Shown: positions 45,277-53,909, counted from the stretch's first letter. The stretch is DNA of 64,000 nucleotides from Leucobacter luti (GCF_019464495.1 NZ_CP080492.1:3286001-3350000); one strand, 5' to 3'. Notes: generated by a model not told the origin, from the letters alone. Numbers and translations: made by a program.

Positions 45277-46797
45277 TTACTTCCAGCTCAGCTGGGTGAG
45301 GTTGAGCGCTTCAATGATCGCGTTTTCCGGCAGACCCTGCAGCTCGGCCTTGGAGACCGTGATGTTCGGGAACAGGAACAGCACGCCGGTGGCGGCGTCG
45401 TCGACGATCTGCTGGGCAACCTGCTTCATGCCTGAGACGTAGCCCGCCTCATCAGCGGCGTCAGCCTCAGCGGCGATCGGTGCGATCTTCGTGTTGTCGT
45501 ACCCGATGTAGTAGTTCGGGTCGTTGAACACCGTGAGCAGGTCGCGGGCCTCGGTCGCGAGCACCGTGGTCATCTGGTAGTTGTGGTTGGTGAAGACCTC
45601 GTCGAGCCAGACTGCGGGGAACTCGGAGCTCTTGATCGTGGCAGTGATCCCGACGTCCTTGAGCTGCGAGACGACGATCTCGGAGACGGCCTGTGCGTAG
45701 GGGCGAGTCGGTACGGTGTACTCGATGCTCAGGTTCTCCTGGCCTGCCTCCTTGAGGAGCTCCTTGGCCTTCTCCGGGTCGTACGGGTACTTGTCATTGA
45801 GATCCTCGTAGTACGGATCCGTGGGGGTTGCGTAGGTCGCGACGAGTGAACCGTAGCCGTTCCACGCGGTGTCGAGGATTGCCTGCTTATCGAGCGCGTA
45901 GAGCACGGCCTGGCGCACGCGGACATCATCAAACGGTGCGGCCTTGTTGTTGAGCGAGAGAGACACTTCGCCGCTGGAGGTGCCAGTGGTGACGGTGTAC
46001 TTGTCGTCTGACTCGAAGGTGTCGAGCAGCTCAGGCGCCTGCAGGTTGACGATCGCGTCGATGTCCCCGGTTCGCAGCGCGTTGGTGGTCGCGGTCGCGT
46101 CAGCGAAGTACTTCAGCGTGACGGACTCGACGCCCGGTGCCTCACCCCAGTAGTCGTCGCGGGTATCGAGCACGATCTTGTCGTTCGCGGTGAACGTCTC
46201 GACGGCATACGGGCCCGTGCCGACGGGCGCGTTCGCGAGGTCCGCGATGCCATCGGGGGAGAAGATAGCGCCAACCGGCGTCGCGAGGCTGAACAGCCAG
46301 GCGTTCGACGGCTGCGTGAGCGTCACGGCAACCTCGGTGTCTGAGATCACGTCGACGCTCGCGACGACGTCCATCTTCGACTTGAGGCTGGAGACCCAGT
46401 CGGTCTTGACTCGGTCGAAGCTGAACTTGACGTCGTCGGCGGTGAACTCGTCGCCGTTCGAGAAGGTGACTCCCTCTTCGAGGGTGAAGGTGTAGGTCTT
46501 GCGATCGTCGCTGACCTTCCAGCTCTTGGCCAGCAGTGGCTGGATCTCACCCGACTGGTCGAGCTGCACGAGGCCTTCGTAGACGTTCGACATCATGGCC
46601 TGCGGGATTGCGGATCCTGCGGTCGTGGTGAAGTCGAGGTTCACGGGGGCGCCGGTGAGCGCGATCGTCGCGGTGGTCGGCGTCGATCCGGACCCTGCAT
46701 CGCCGCTGCCGGCGGAGCCCGCGGAGCAGCCCGCAAGGGCGAGGGTACCGGCGGCGATGAGGGCCGCGGTGAGGGTCAGGGAATTCCTGCGTCGCAT
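45277..46797 (-). CDS. Peptide ABC transporter substrate-binding lipoprotein (SBP_bac_5)
   Basis: Extracytoplasmic binding protein of 506 aa for peptides or related solutes. It has a lipoprotein signal peptide with basic MRRRNS, hydrophobic core and lipobox LALAGCS (Cys24), then a Ser/Gly linker. The mature part shows the family-5 pattern TTAGSAIPQAMMSNVYEGLVQLD, YTFTLEEGVTFSNGDEFTADDVKFSFDRV and GTGPYAVETF. The start has AGGAAG upstream; 36 upstream in-frame residues are rejected because they would precede the signal peptide. First gene of the importer-amidase operon, divergent from a FadR-type regulator. Confidence 0.95.
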   Translation of the reverse strand: MRRRNSLTLTAALIAAGTLALAGCSAGSAGSGDAGSGSTPTTATIALTGAPVNLDFTTTAGSAIPQAMMSNVYEGLVQLDQSGEIQPLLAKSWKVSDDRKTYTFTLEEGVTFSNGDEFTADDVKFSFDRVKTDWVSSLKSKMDVVASVDVISDTEVAVTLTQPSNAWLFSLATPVGAIFSPDGIADLANAPVGTGPYAVETFTANDKIVLDTRDDYWGEAPGVESVTLKYFADATATTNALRTGDIDAIVNLQAPELLDTFESDDKYTVTTGTSSGEVSLSLNNKAAPFDDVRVRQAVLYALDKQAILDTAWNGYGSLVATYATPTDPYYEDLNDKYPYDPEKAKELLKEAGQENLSIEYTVPTRPYAQAVSEIVVSQLKDVGITATIKSSEFPAVWLDEVFTNHNYQMTTVLATEARDLLTVFNDPNYYIGYDNTKIAPIAAEADAADEAGYVSGMKQVAQQIVDDAATGVLFLFPNITVSKAELQGLPENAIIEALNLTQLSWK

Positions 46798-46945
46798 CGT
46801 TGCTTCCTGTTCGGGGTAGGGCGTTGGCGCTAGTGCCTCGGCTCGTTCATTCTGTGGGGACGGGCGGGGTGTGCTCGTCTCCGTGACCGGGGGGTGCTGT
46901 GACACCTTCCTGTAATCATCCTTGATATTTCGTTCCGAATCACGG

Positions 46946-47059
46946 GGTTCGAACCAGGATACATGGTAAGGCCACTTAATGGGGCACTAGACTGTGGTCA
47001 ATTCCGGCCCGGGATGGGACGGGGCGCTCGCGTCCACCAACAGTAGGAAAGACCCTCAG
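46946..47059. promoter_or_regulatory. Divergent promoter region of importer operon and FadR-type regulator
   Basis: Contains TGGTAAGGCCA (about 46964-46974) and TGGTCAATTCC (about 46995-47005), both with a TGG half-site like GntR/FadR operators. AT content is raised around 46918-46945 (CTTGATATTTCG). AGGAAAG at 47045-47051 is a ribosome site for a TTG start at 47060. Operator assignment is tentative. Confidence 0.35.
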
Positions 47060-47815
47060 TTGACGAACACCCATAGCTTTTCGCCTGCGGTGCCTGTGCA
47101 CACGTACCAGCGCATCGTCGAGCAAATCGAACAGGCGATCCTCTCAGGAGACATCCCCATCGGCTCACAGCTCGCCAGTGAGCGCGACCTCATGGTGCAG
47201 TTCAGTGTGAGCAGACCGACGGTGCGAGAAGCGCTCCGGGTGCTGCAATCGATGGGGCTCATCGAGTCGAAGCCGGGCACGCGCGGCGGCCCACTCGTGC
47301 TCGCACCGTCGTCGAAGACGCTCGGGCGTTCCTTCCGCACCATGATCGGCACAGACGCGCTGAGTGTGGCCGAACTGGTGCAGTATCGCGTGATCCTTGA
47401 AGGTTCAGCGTCGAAGCTGGCCGCGCAGCGGCACACGGCGGCGCAACTGGAGCGTATGCGCGCGGCCGTTCAGCGAATGCAGGCGGAAGCCGAGACGAAC
47501 GACGCTGACTTCGCGTCCGCCGACCTCGAGTTCCACGAGGCCGTGTGGGCTGCCAGCGGAAACCAGATCCTGGAAATGAGCGGGCAGGCCGTCTCCGGGG
47601 TACTGCGCGGCATGATGCAGCGCGACGCTGAAGGCGAGCACCACGACAACCGCGTGAAGCTCGCCTCGGCGCAGATCGACCGGGGGCTCTTTGACGCGAT
47701 CAGTGCGCGGGATGCGCAGACCGCGGGAAGAATAGCGCGCGGCGCTGTCGCCGAGCGATTTGGCCCTCTGCTCGAAGCCGCGGATCGTGCGGCGCTCGAA
47801 TTGCTCGCGGAGTAG
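47060..47815 (+). CDS. GntR-family regulator, FadR subfamily
   Basis: Regulator of about 251 aa with the N-terminal winged helix (YQRIVEQIEQAILSGDIPIGSQLASERDLMVQFSVSRPTVREALRVLQSMGLI) and a C-terminal helical FCD domain holding the acidic/His metal-site pattern (DADFASADLEFHEAVWAASGN). The TTG start with AGGAAAG 8 bases upstream is preferred; a GTG 22 codons earlier lacks a ribosome site. Divergent from the peptide importer operon and likely its repressor. Confidence 0.92.
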   Translation: MTNTHSFSPAVPVHTYQRIVEQIEQAILSGDIPIGSQLASERDLMVQFSVSRPTVREALRVLQSMGLIESKPGTRGGPLVLAPSSKTLGRSFRTMIGTDALSVAELVQYRVILEGSASKLAAQRHTAAQLERMRAAVQRMQAEAETNDADFASADLEFHEAVWAASGNQILEMSGQAVSGVLRGMMQRDAEGEHHDNRVKLASAQIDRGLFDAISARDAQTAGRIARGAVAERFGPLLEAADRAALELLAE

Positions 47816-47950
47816 CTGCCGGCCTCTGTGTGGTGAGCACTACCCCTGCGGGGTGGCCGCAGCTCACTTGGGGAGCCATCGGCTCCTACGAGGTGACCGC
47901 AGTTCCTCCGGTGATCCTCGGCTCCTGCGGGGAGTATCGGGGCTGCGGCG

Positions 47951-48403
47951 CTAGGAGCGACAGTTGGTGCACTTGCCTGCTTCGTTCATGAGGTAGCGGC
48001 ACACAGGGCAGGGCTTGCGGAGCCACGAGGACTCGGCGAGGCGGCCGCCACGAGCTCGGCGCGGCGTGCCGGCGCTGCCGGGTGTCGGCTGCCCATGTTC
48101 AGGCAACCACACCCACCAGGTGCCAGGACGGGTCTCGCTCTCGTACGCCACCTTGGCGTCGGTCATGCGGAGTGCTTCGGCCTCGGAGGTGTAGCCGCCG
48201 ATGTACCCGCGGTACAGGCGAATGTCCGGCTGCTTGTTTGCGCGTGTGATCTTCACGTAGGAGACGAGCTCGGTGATGTCGAGACGCTCAACCTGATCGA
48301 GTGCAGCAACGATGAAGTCCCGGTTCTCGACCGGAATGCGCCGCTCGCGAAACATATCGCTGTACGAAGTGAAACTGCGACGTGTGGGGGCAGTGGTGCT
48401 CAA
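47951..48403 (-). CDS. Uncharacterised 150-aa protein with C-terminal zinc ribbon
   Basis: Family not recognised. About residues 15-95 form a mixed domain with FIVAALDQVERLDITELVSYVKI and RLYRGYIGGYTSEAEALR. A Pro/Gly/Arg-rich linker follows. The last 20 residues are a four-cysteine zinc ribbon, CPVC-x9-CTNC. The tight Cys pattern and good codon use argue for a real gene. It has no operon partner; 360 bases separate it from the MFS gene end. Confidence 0.75.
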   Translation of the reverse strand: MSTTAPTRRSFTSYSDMFRERRIPVENRDFIVAALDQVERLDITELVSYVKITRANKQPDIRLYRGYIGGYTSEAEALRMTDAKVAYESETRPGTWWVWLPEHGQPTPGSAGTPRRARGGRLAESSWLRKPCPVCRYLMNEAGKCTNCRS

Positions 48404-48764
48404 GTGGTCGTTCCGATCCTGGCAGCGGGGCCGCCGTACTGAGAGAGAAAGTGCTGCGGGTTGTTCCGAGAGCCCGTGTGAATGCGCGTGTGGCGGTTCG
48501 CGGCAAGGCGAGATCCCGCGTGGTGCGGGAGTCGGCTGCGCAGCTTGTCCCGTGAATGAGGTGAAGTGGGCGGTCGGTGATCTGCTGATGTGATCTGCCC
48601 TGCTGGCGAATCCTTCTGCTCATCATAGCTCGGCCGCTTGCGCGCGGGATGTTCGCGCCGTGTTCGGCCACGAGGGAACGGGGCTCCCACGAGGGAGCGG
48701 GGTTCTTCCCGTGATTGAGGCATGCCGTCGTGACAACCCCATTCCCTCGTCGCGCGGGGGTCTG
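48404..48764. other. Intergenic region, short imperfect repeat only
   Basis: No gene with good codon use. It includes two copies of an imperfect 19-base unit, CACGAGGGAACGGGGCTCC / CACGAGGGAGCGGGGTTCT, at about 48668-48706. The promoter of the zinc-ribbon protein gene should lie near 48410-48500. Confidence 0.5.
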
Positions 48765-50023
48765 CTAGGCGGCGCGGGGGCGGCGAGCCGCGACGACGGC
48801 GAGCACGCCACAGGCCGCGGCCGCGGCGAGTGCAAACGCGAACACGGCTGGCGCGAGTCCGATCCGCTCGGTGAGGAATCCGAGGGTGAGCACGGGGATG
48901 GCGCTGCCGAGATAGGTCACGGTGTAGATCGCGCTCACTGTTGAGGCGTGGTGTGCCGGATCAACCGCCGCGGTCGCCGCGGTGAACGCCGCCTGGAACG
49001 CGATCCCCTGGCCGATACCAGCGAGGAGGCTCGCGGCGATCAAGAGCGCGGGGCTGCCGAGTGGACCCGCGGCTGCGAGCCCGAGCAAGGCGAGAGCGAG
49101 CGTGCCGAGGCCGACGGGGAGCCGCCAGGCGCCGGTGAGGGGAGAAGCTGTGTGAGCGCAGAGGCGCCCAGCGTAAGTGCAGCGAGCAGGCCAATCAGTG
49201 GCCTCGAATCAGTGTGCACGATGCTCGCGAAGTGCGAGGGCGCGAGCGAGAGGCAGAAGCCAAACACCGTAAAGCTGAGGAAGCCGGTAGCAGCCGCAAT
49301 CCGGAATGCGCGGAGCGCAGCGGGTGACTGCCGGCCACTGCGGCGATCCGAACGGTCAAGTCGCGGAGGCGCATCAGCGAGCGCGATCGAGGACGGCAAC
49401 CGTACCGGGCGGCACAGTTCGTGCGGCGCGAGCAGCAGGATGGCGGGGATCAGGGCGAGCAGGGCGGTGGCGAGCGACACGAACGGGGTCACCAGCGGGG
49501 CGCTGCCCTGAGAGAGTAGTCCGCCGATCACCGGTCCCGCAGCAACCCCGCCCGAACTGGCCAAGAGAGTGAGACGGCCCACGAGTGCCGGGCGACCAGG
49601 GAGCAGCGCGCGCAATGCGCCGGACGCGGTGCCGGTAGCGCAGGCAATGGCAGCGCCCTGGGCGGCACGTGCGACGCAGAACCAGCCGAGATCGGGGGCG
49701 AACGCGAGGCCGGCGGTGCCGAGCGCGGTCACAGCGAGCGCGGTCACGAGCACGGTGCGGCGATTTACGGTGTCGGCGAAGCGCCGGAAGATGAGGAGCC
49801 CAACAATGAGGCTGAGTACATAGCTCGAAAAAGCGAGCGTCGTGCCGAGTGCCGTGATCCCGAGCCGCTGTTCGAGGAGCGGAAACAGGGGAGTGGCGAG
49901 GTTCGCGCTGACGAGCAGAGTGAACAGTGTCAGGGCGGTCAGTGCGATGCGTATCCGGGGGCGAACCTGGGTGGGGTCAACCGGGGCAACAACGGGGCGC
50001 GCGTGGGTACGAGCGACGCTCAT
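48765..50023 (-). pseudogene. MFS transporter, interrupted by one frameshift
   Basis: Major facilitator of about 420 aa when joined, with 12 predicted membrane segments in two halves. The N-terminal half has [20 protein letters not shown] (MFS motif A-like loop) and ends at [11 protein letters not shown]. The matching continuation [20 protein letters not shown] lies one frame away; a missing base in the G run at 49139-49142 explains the jump. The start [10 protein letters not shown] has AAGGAGAACGCC upstream. It is divergent from an Lrp/AsnC regulator; an amino-acid or drug exporter is likely. As for the other broken genes, assembly error is the simplest explanation. Confidence 0.87.
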
Positions 50024-50139
50024 GGCGTTCTCCTTGGTATGGGCGTGCCCTTGTGGGGCGTGTCCTGCCGCGCTCGCCGGGTGTGGCGGTTGCGGTGATC
50101 TAACGAGTATACGAAACGCACTGACCGCGTCCTGCATCA

Positions 50140-50202
50140 CAATGTATTGAGGGTTGCGCGAATCGTGCAAGCGCATTCATCCGAGTTGTGCAATATGATC
50201 AA
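50140..50202. promoter_or_regulatory. Three Lrp-type sites between MFS and regulator genes
   Basis: CAATGTATTG (50140-50149), TTGCGCGAATCGTGCAA (50154-50170) and TTGTGCAATATGATCAA (50186-50202) are dyads with TTG/CAA arms. The last two are 17 bases each and spaced 32 bases apart, about three helical turns. The pattern fits cooperative Lrp/AsnC binding; inferred. Confidence 0.55.
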
Positions 50203-50237
50203 TTTGACTCGATACTAACCAGCAGAAAGCGGGCAAA

Positions 50238-50699
50238 ATGAGTGCTCTTGATGCAACGGATCGTCGGATCCTGCGTGAACTTGACGCGGACGCCCGGATG
50301 CCGACCGCGATGATCGCGCACCGGCTCGGGCTTGCCCGTGGCACGGTTCAGGCCCGCCTCGAGAAGCTCTCCGCCTCCGGAGCGCTCCGACTGCACAGCG
50401 CGAGGGTGTCTCCGGCGGCGCTTGGCAGGCCGGTCGGTGCCAGCGTGCAGGTGGAGCTTGATCAGCACCTGATCGCCGAAGCGATCACTGCGCTCGCGAA
50501 CATCCCGGAGGTGCTCGAGTGCTTCGCTCCAGCGGGCAGCACTGACCTGCTGCTCAGAGTGGTGGCACAAAGCCCGGACGATCTCTACCGGGTCAGCGAG
50601 GAGATCCGGCTCTGCCCCGGCATTAATCGCACCTCAACGAGCCTGTTCCTGCGCGAGGTGATTCCGTATCGAGTCACCGGACTGCTCGCCGAAGAGTAG
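50238..50699 (+). CDS. Lrp/AsnC-family transcriptional regulator
   Basis: Regulator of 153 aa with N-terminal helix-turn-helix (LDATDRRILRELDADARMPTAMIAHRLGLARGTVQARLEKL) and C-terminal RAM-type domain (AGSTDLLLRVVAQSPDDLYRV). It is divergent from the MFS transporter and probably controls it through the sites between them. It is the third Lrp/AsnC gene of this window placed next to a likely amino-acid-related target. Confidence 0.92.
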   Translation: MSALDATDRRILRELDADARMPTAMIAHRLGLARGTVQARLEKLSASGALRLHSARVSPAALGRPVGASVQVELDQHLIAEAITALANIPEVLECFAPAGSTDLLLRVVAQSPDDLYRVSEEIRLCPGINRTSTSLFLREVIPYRVTGLLAEE

Positions 50700-50833
50700 T
50701 TCGTGGGGCCTGCCGAGCTCGCGCAGGAGATTCGAGCTCACACGGGGCGGAGCGCCGAAACGATCCTGTATGGGCTCGGATCTCCTGCGCGAGTTCGAGT
50801 GCTGGGTGCGGCACACGAGGTGAAGTGGGCAAG

Positions 50834-50860
50834 CAGGATCAGGATCAGGATCAGGATCAG
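50834..50860. repeat. 6-bp tandem repeat (CAGGAT)
   Basis: Four and a half exact copies of CAGGAT in a row. Confidence 0.9.
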
Positions 50861-51017
50861 TGTGACCAGGTTCGGCAGCTCAGGGGCTTGGTGGCTCGGC
50901 GACTTGGCAGCGTGCCGCAACTGAGCCCGGCTCGGTGGGGCCTTGAGGGGGCTCGCAATGCCCAGCTCAGTACGGCTCAGTCAGTCTGGACCCAGTTGGC
51001 CACGCAAGCACGGTCTA

Positions 51018-51121
51018 GCCAAGCCAAGCCCGGCCAAGCCCGGCCAAGCCCGGCCAAGCCCAGCCCGGCCCAGCAGCGCCCAGCCCGGCCCAGCAGCGCC
51101 CAGCCAAGTCCAGCAGTGCCC
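51018..51121. repeat. Nested 10-bp and 20-bp tandem repeats
   Basis: Starts with about four copies of the decamer AAGCCCGGCC, followed by two exact copies of CAGCCCGGCCCAGCAGCGCC (51061-51080 and 51081-51100) and a degenerate third. Located just past the 3' end of the glycosyltransferase gene. Confidence 0.9.
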
Positions 51122-51150
51122 GTCCCGCTCGGCGGTGCGAGAGCCGGCGG

Positions 51151-52227
51151 CTACTCCACGCGCGAGCGGTCGACGACGCGACCGCCGCCGAACGCGATCC
51201 CGCGCAGGAATCCAGTGCCCCAACTCAGATGCATCGTCACGAGGGTCACCGCGGTGAGGAGCCGGTCACGGAGCCCCCGCTGCTCAGGGATTCGAATGAC
51301 GGCCAGCAGGATCCCCGCGACGTAGAGTGCGGCAGGCACGAGCAGCACGGGCCACGCAGAGGCCCACGGCAGCACTCCAGCGCAGAGCAGCACGAGGGAG
51401 GCCAGGCTCACGGCGAGTCCCAAGACGAGCGCGCCAGGCGCGAAGAATCGCCAGGGGTTTGCGCGGCCATACTTGCGCACGAGCACAGCGCGCCAGGTGC
51501 CGGTCGCGAAGAACTGCCGGGCCAGATCGGCAAAGCTTGCTCGCGGCCAGTACGTCACCTGGAGCGCTGGATCGAACCACACGGTGAATCCCGCACGCCT
51601 GAGCCGGAGGTTGAGTTCCCAGTCTTCGCCACGCAGAATAGCGCGATCGTAGCCGCCCACCGCCGCAACAGCTTCGCGGCGGAACACGCCGAGATACGCT
51701 GACTCGGCAGGCCCCGGGGTGCCATCGCCGTGGTAGGTGCCGCCGCCCAGCCCGAACGGGCTGTTGTATGAGCGCGCGATGGCGCGTTGCACGTCACCGC
51801 GACCGGCGGCGCGCATGATCCCGCCAACGTTTGCAATGCCGGGTAGGTCGCTGCGCTGGAGGGCCGCAACAGCGAGCGTGGTGTAGTCCGGGGTCAGTTC
51901 CGAGTGCGCGTCGACGCGGACGATCACGGGGTGCGTGCTCGCCGCGATGGCGTGGTTCAAGCCAGCCGGGATATCCCGCTCTGGGTTGTCCACGAGTCGC
52001 ACCCGTTGGTCCGTAGCCGCCAGTCGCTCAGCGATCTCGGTGGTGCCGTCACTGGACTCGGCGAGCGCAAGGATGATCTCCTTTGCGCCAGGGTACTCCT
52101 GAGCGAGGATCGTGTGCACGGCCGATTCGAGGAACTCAGCCTCGTTGAGGACAGGCATAACGTAGCTCACGGCTGGCCGTGCGGAGAGAGGGGGGAGCTG
52201 CACGAACCGATCTTCCCACACCCTCAC
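51151..52227 (-). CDS. Glycosyltransferase family 2, membrane-associated
   Basis: Glycosyltransferase of about 358 aa with a GT-A domain at the N-terminal two thirds (VSYVMPVLNEAEFLESAVHTILAQ, VIVRVDAHSELTPDY as DxD-like region, GEDWELNLRLRRAG). The C-terminal third has two or three hydrophobic segments (FFAPGALVLGLAVSLASLVLLCAGVLPWAS, VLLVPAALYVAGILLAVI). The GTG start before RVWEDRF fits; a much longer upstream frame crosses the divergent gene and is rejected. It likely builds an envelope glycan. It is divergent from a CDP-glycerol glycerophosphotransferase-like gene only 36 bases away. Confidence 0.92.
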   Translation of the reverse strand: MRVWEDRFVQLPPLSARPAVSYVMPVLNEAEFLESAVHTILAQEYPGAKEIILALAESSDGTTEIAERLAATDQRVRLVDNPERDIPAGLNHAIAASTHPVIVRVDAHSELTPDYTTLAVAALQRSDLPGIANVGGIMRAAGRGDVQRAIARSYNSPFGLGGGTYHGDGTPGPAESAYLGVFRREAVAAVGGYDRAILRGEDWELNLRLRRAGFTVWFDPALQVTYWPRASFADLARQFFATGTWRAVLVRKYGRANPWRFFAPGALVLGLAVSLASLVLLCAGVLPWASAWPVLLVPAALYVAGILLAVIRIPEQRGLRDRLLTAVTLVTMHLSWGTGFLRGIAFGGGRVVDRSRVE

Positions 52228-52263
52228 CGGGAGTTCCGGAGTGAGCGACGGTATCCTGGGGGG

Positions 52264-53496
52264 ATGCAACTGGCGAAGGATACGAAGCGCGCGGTGCGCC
52301 TGGCGAAACGCGTGCTCAAGGGACGCCGTGCGTTCTTCGAGCTGCGGGCGCAGCTTGCGGATCGTGGGCCGCTGCCCCAACAGCACTATCGAGTGGGTAT
52401 CTATTTTGCCGATAGTGACGTGAACATCTATCAGATGCGGCAGTGGTATGCCCCGTTGCAGGAGCTTTCGAAGACGCGTCCCGTGCTCGTGCTTGCGCGC
52501 AATGCCGCGGGTGCGCTCCAGCTCATGGGAGAGAGTGGCCTCGACGTCGCCTTCGTTCCGAAGGTCACCGACCTGGAGCGAGTGATCGAGGAGCAGCAGC
52601 TCGACGTCATCCTCTACGTGAACCAGAACACGCGCAATTTCCAGATGATGCGCTATGGCCATCGCTGGCATGTCTTCGTGAATCACGGTGAGAGCGACAA
52701 GATGTACATGACCAGCAATCAGCACAAAGCGTATGACTACGCGCTGGTGGCCGGTGATGCGGCGAAGGCGAGGCTGAAGGCTGCCCTCTGGGATTACGAC
52801 GTCGATACACGCACGATCGCGATCGGCCGCCCGCAGGCAGACCATCTGAGCGGAACGCCTCCGTTTTCCCCTGACGAACGCACGGTGGTGTTCTACGCGC
52901 CCACTTGGGAGGGAGACCGCCCGGCTGCCAGTTACGGGTCCGTCGCCTCCCATGGGGAACGGCTTATCGGGGCGCTGCTTGCCACGGGGCGGCACCGTGT
53001 CGTCTACCGTCCGCACCCGCGCAGCGGAGTGGTGGACGCCGAGTTCGGCGCGGCAAACGCACGAATCATTGCGGCTATCGCTGAGGCGAATCGCGCCGAT
53101 CCGAGTGCGCAGCACGTCTACGATGAATCTCCGGTGCTCGGCTGGCAGTTGAGCCTGCCCGACCTCGCCATCTGTGATATTTCGGCGATGGTGTATGACC
53201 GACTTGCTACGGGAAAACCCTTGATAGTGACGCAGCCGGTCGCTCCGGAAGCGGCAGTTGACGAGGGCGGATATTTGAGCGTGTGTGAGTGGCTCACGAC
53301 CGATGATCTGAGCAATGTCGTGGCTGTCACCGATCGCGTGATCAAAGACGAGGCCGCGCGAGAGCGGCTCGGCGTCTGGTCGGGTCGATACTTCGGAGAC
53401 ACTTCGCCTGGCGCACCGACCCGCAGGTTCCACGAAGCGATCGACGAACTGATTGCTCGCGCCGATACGTGGCGCCAGATCGACGCAGCGCAGTAG
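52264..53496 (+). CDS. CDP-glycerol glycerophosphotransferase-like protein (TagB/TagF family)
   Basis: Protein of 410 aa of the polyglycerol-phosphate polymerase/primase family used for teichoic acid and related wall polymers. Motifs are VFVNHGESDKMYM (His-Gly catalytic loop), VVFYAPTWEGD, VVYRPHPRSG and LAICDISAMVYDRLATGKPLIVTQP, the CDP-glycerol-binding part. An N-terminal helical basic stretch may attach to the membrane. It is divergent from the family 2 glycosyltransferase, and the two probably act on the same cell-surface polymer. Confidence 0.93.
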   Translation: MQLAKDTKRAVRLAKRVLKGRRAFFELRAQLADRGPLPQQHYRVGIYFADSDVNIYQMRQWYAPLQELSKTRPVLVLARNAAGALQLMGESGLDVAFVPKVTDLERVIEEQQLDVILYVNQNTRNFQMMRYGHRWHVFVNHGESDKMYMTSNQHKAYDYALVAGDAAKARLKAALWDYDVDTRTIAIGRPQADHLSGTPPFSPDERTVVFYAPTWEGDRPAASYGSVASHGERLIGALLATGRHRVVYRPHPRSGVVDAEFGAANARIIAAIAEANRADPSAQHVYDESPVLGWQLSLPDLAICDISAMVYDRLATGKPLIVTQPVAPEAAVDEGGYLSVCEWLTTDDLSNVVAVTDRVIKDEAARERLGVWSGRYFGDTSPGAPTRRFHEAIDELIARADTWRQIDAAQ

Positions 53497-53541
53497 CCGG
53501 GTCGCTCCCGCACAGGGGAGCCGCTGTCAGGGCAGTGCGTG

Positions 53542-53830
53542 GATCAGGAAACTCCTCTGGCGCAGGAGACTTCTCTGAGCCGGGAGTTCTGCTCGGATCA
53601 GGAAGCCCCTCCGGATCAGGAGCCTTGCCGGGGCAGAAGCCCCTCTGGATCAGGAGCCCTGCCCGGACGAGGAAACCAGACCGGATCAGGGGCCAGACCG
53701 GATCGGGAAACCAGACCGGATCAAGAACCTGCCCAGCTCAGGGGACCCCTCCGGGTCGGCAAACCCCTCCGGTTCAGAAACCCCTCCGGATCAAAAGCCC
53801 CTCCCGATCCGGAACCCTGTCTGGATCAGA
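53542..53830. repeat. Degenerate 18-bp tandem repeat (about 16 units)
   Basis: Units begin with GATCAGGA(A/G) and end with CCCCTCCG, with 17-19 base spacing over about 290 bases. Two further GGAGCGCCATCCGG copies follow at 53858-53892. Because the unit is a multiple of three, forward frames read as imperfect hexapeptides (DQEAPP-, SGSGAL-like), but no ribosome site or conserved start supports a gene. The array separates the CDP-glycerol enzyme from the convergent pseudouridine kinase gene. Confidence 0.8.
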
Positions 53831-53909
53831 TTCGCGGCCCGGCTCGGACACCCCGCGCCGGGAGCGCCATCCGGGGAGCGCCATCCGGGGAGCGTCAACC
53901 CCGGAAGCG

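Larger units (their letters stand above)
50700..51150. other. Repeat-rich intergenic region
   Basis: No gene. It holds two repeat arrays described separately and the downstream end of the glycosyltransferase gene. The composition between them is GC-rich and irregular. Confidence 0.6.

Noticed and set aside
46994..47059. GTG start for the FadR-type regulator
   Set aside because: No ribosome site before it; a TTG 22 codons later has AGGAAAG at good spacing and starts just before the conserved domain.
51018..51121. CRISPR array
   Set aside because: Repeat units are 10-20 bp, directly adjacent without unique spacers, and no cas genes are in the window.
52228..53433. A long minus-strand frame extending the glycosyltransferase to 760 residues
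   Set aside because: The extension runs antisense through the well-supported CDP-glycerol glycerophosphotransferase gene, has an Arg/His-rich shadow composition and no family similarity; the glycosyltransferase domain begins only near 52227.
53542..53830. CRISPR array
   Set aside because: Period of 18 bp is too short, units are degenerate and there are no spacers.
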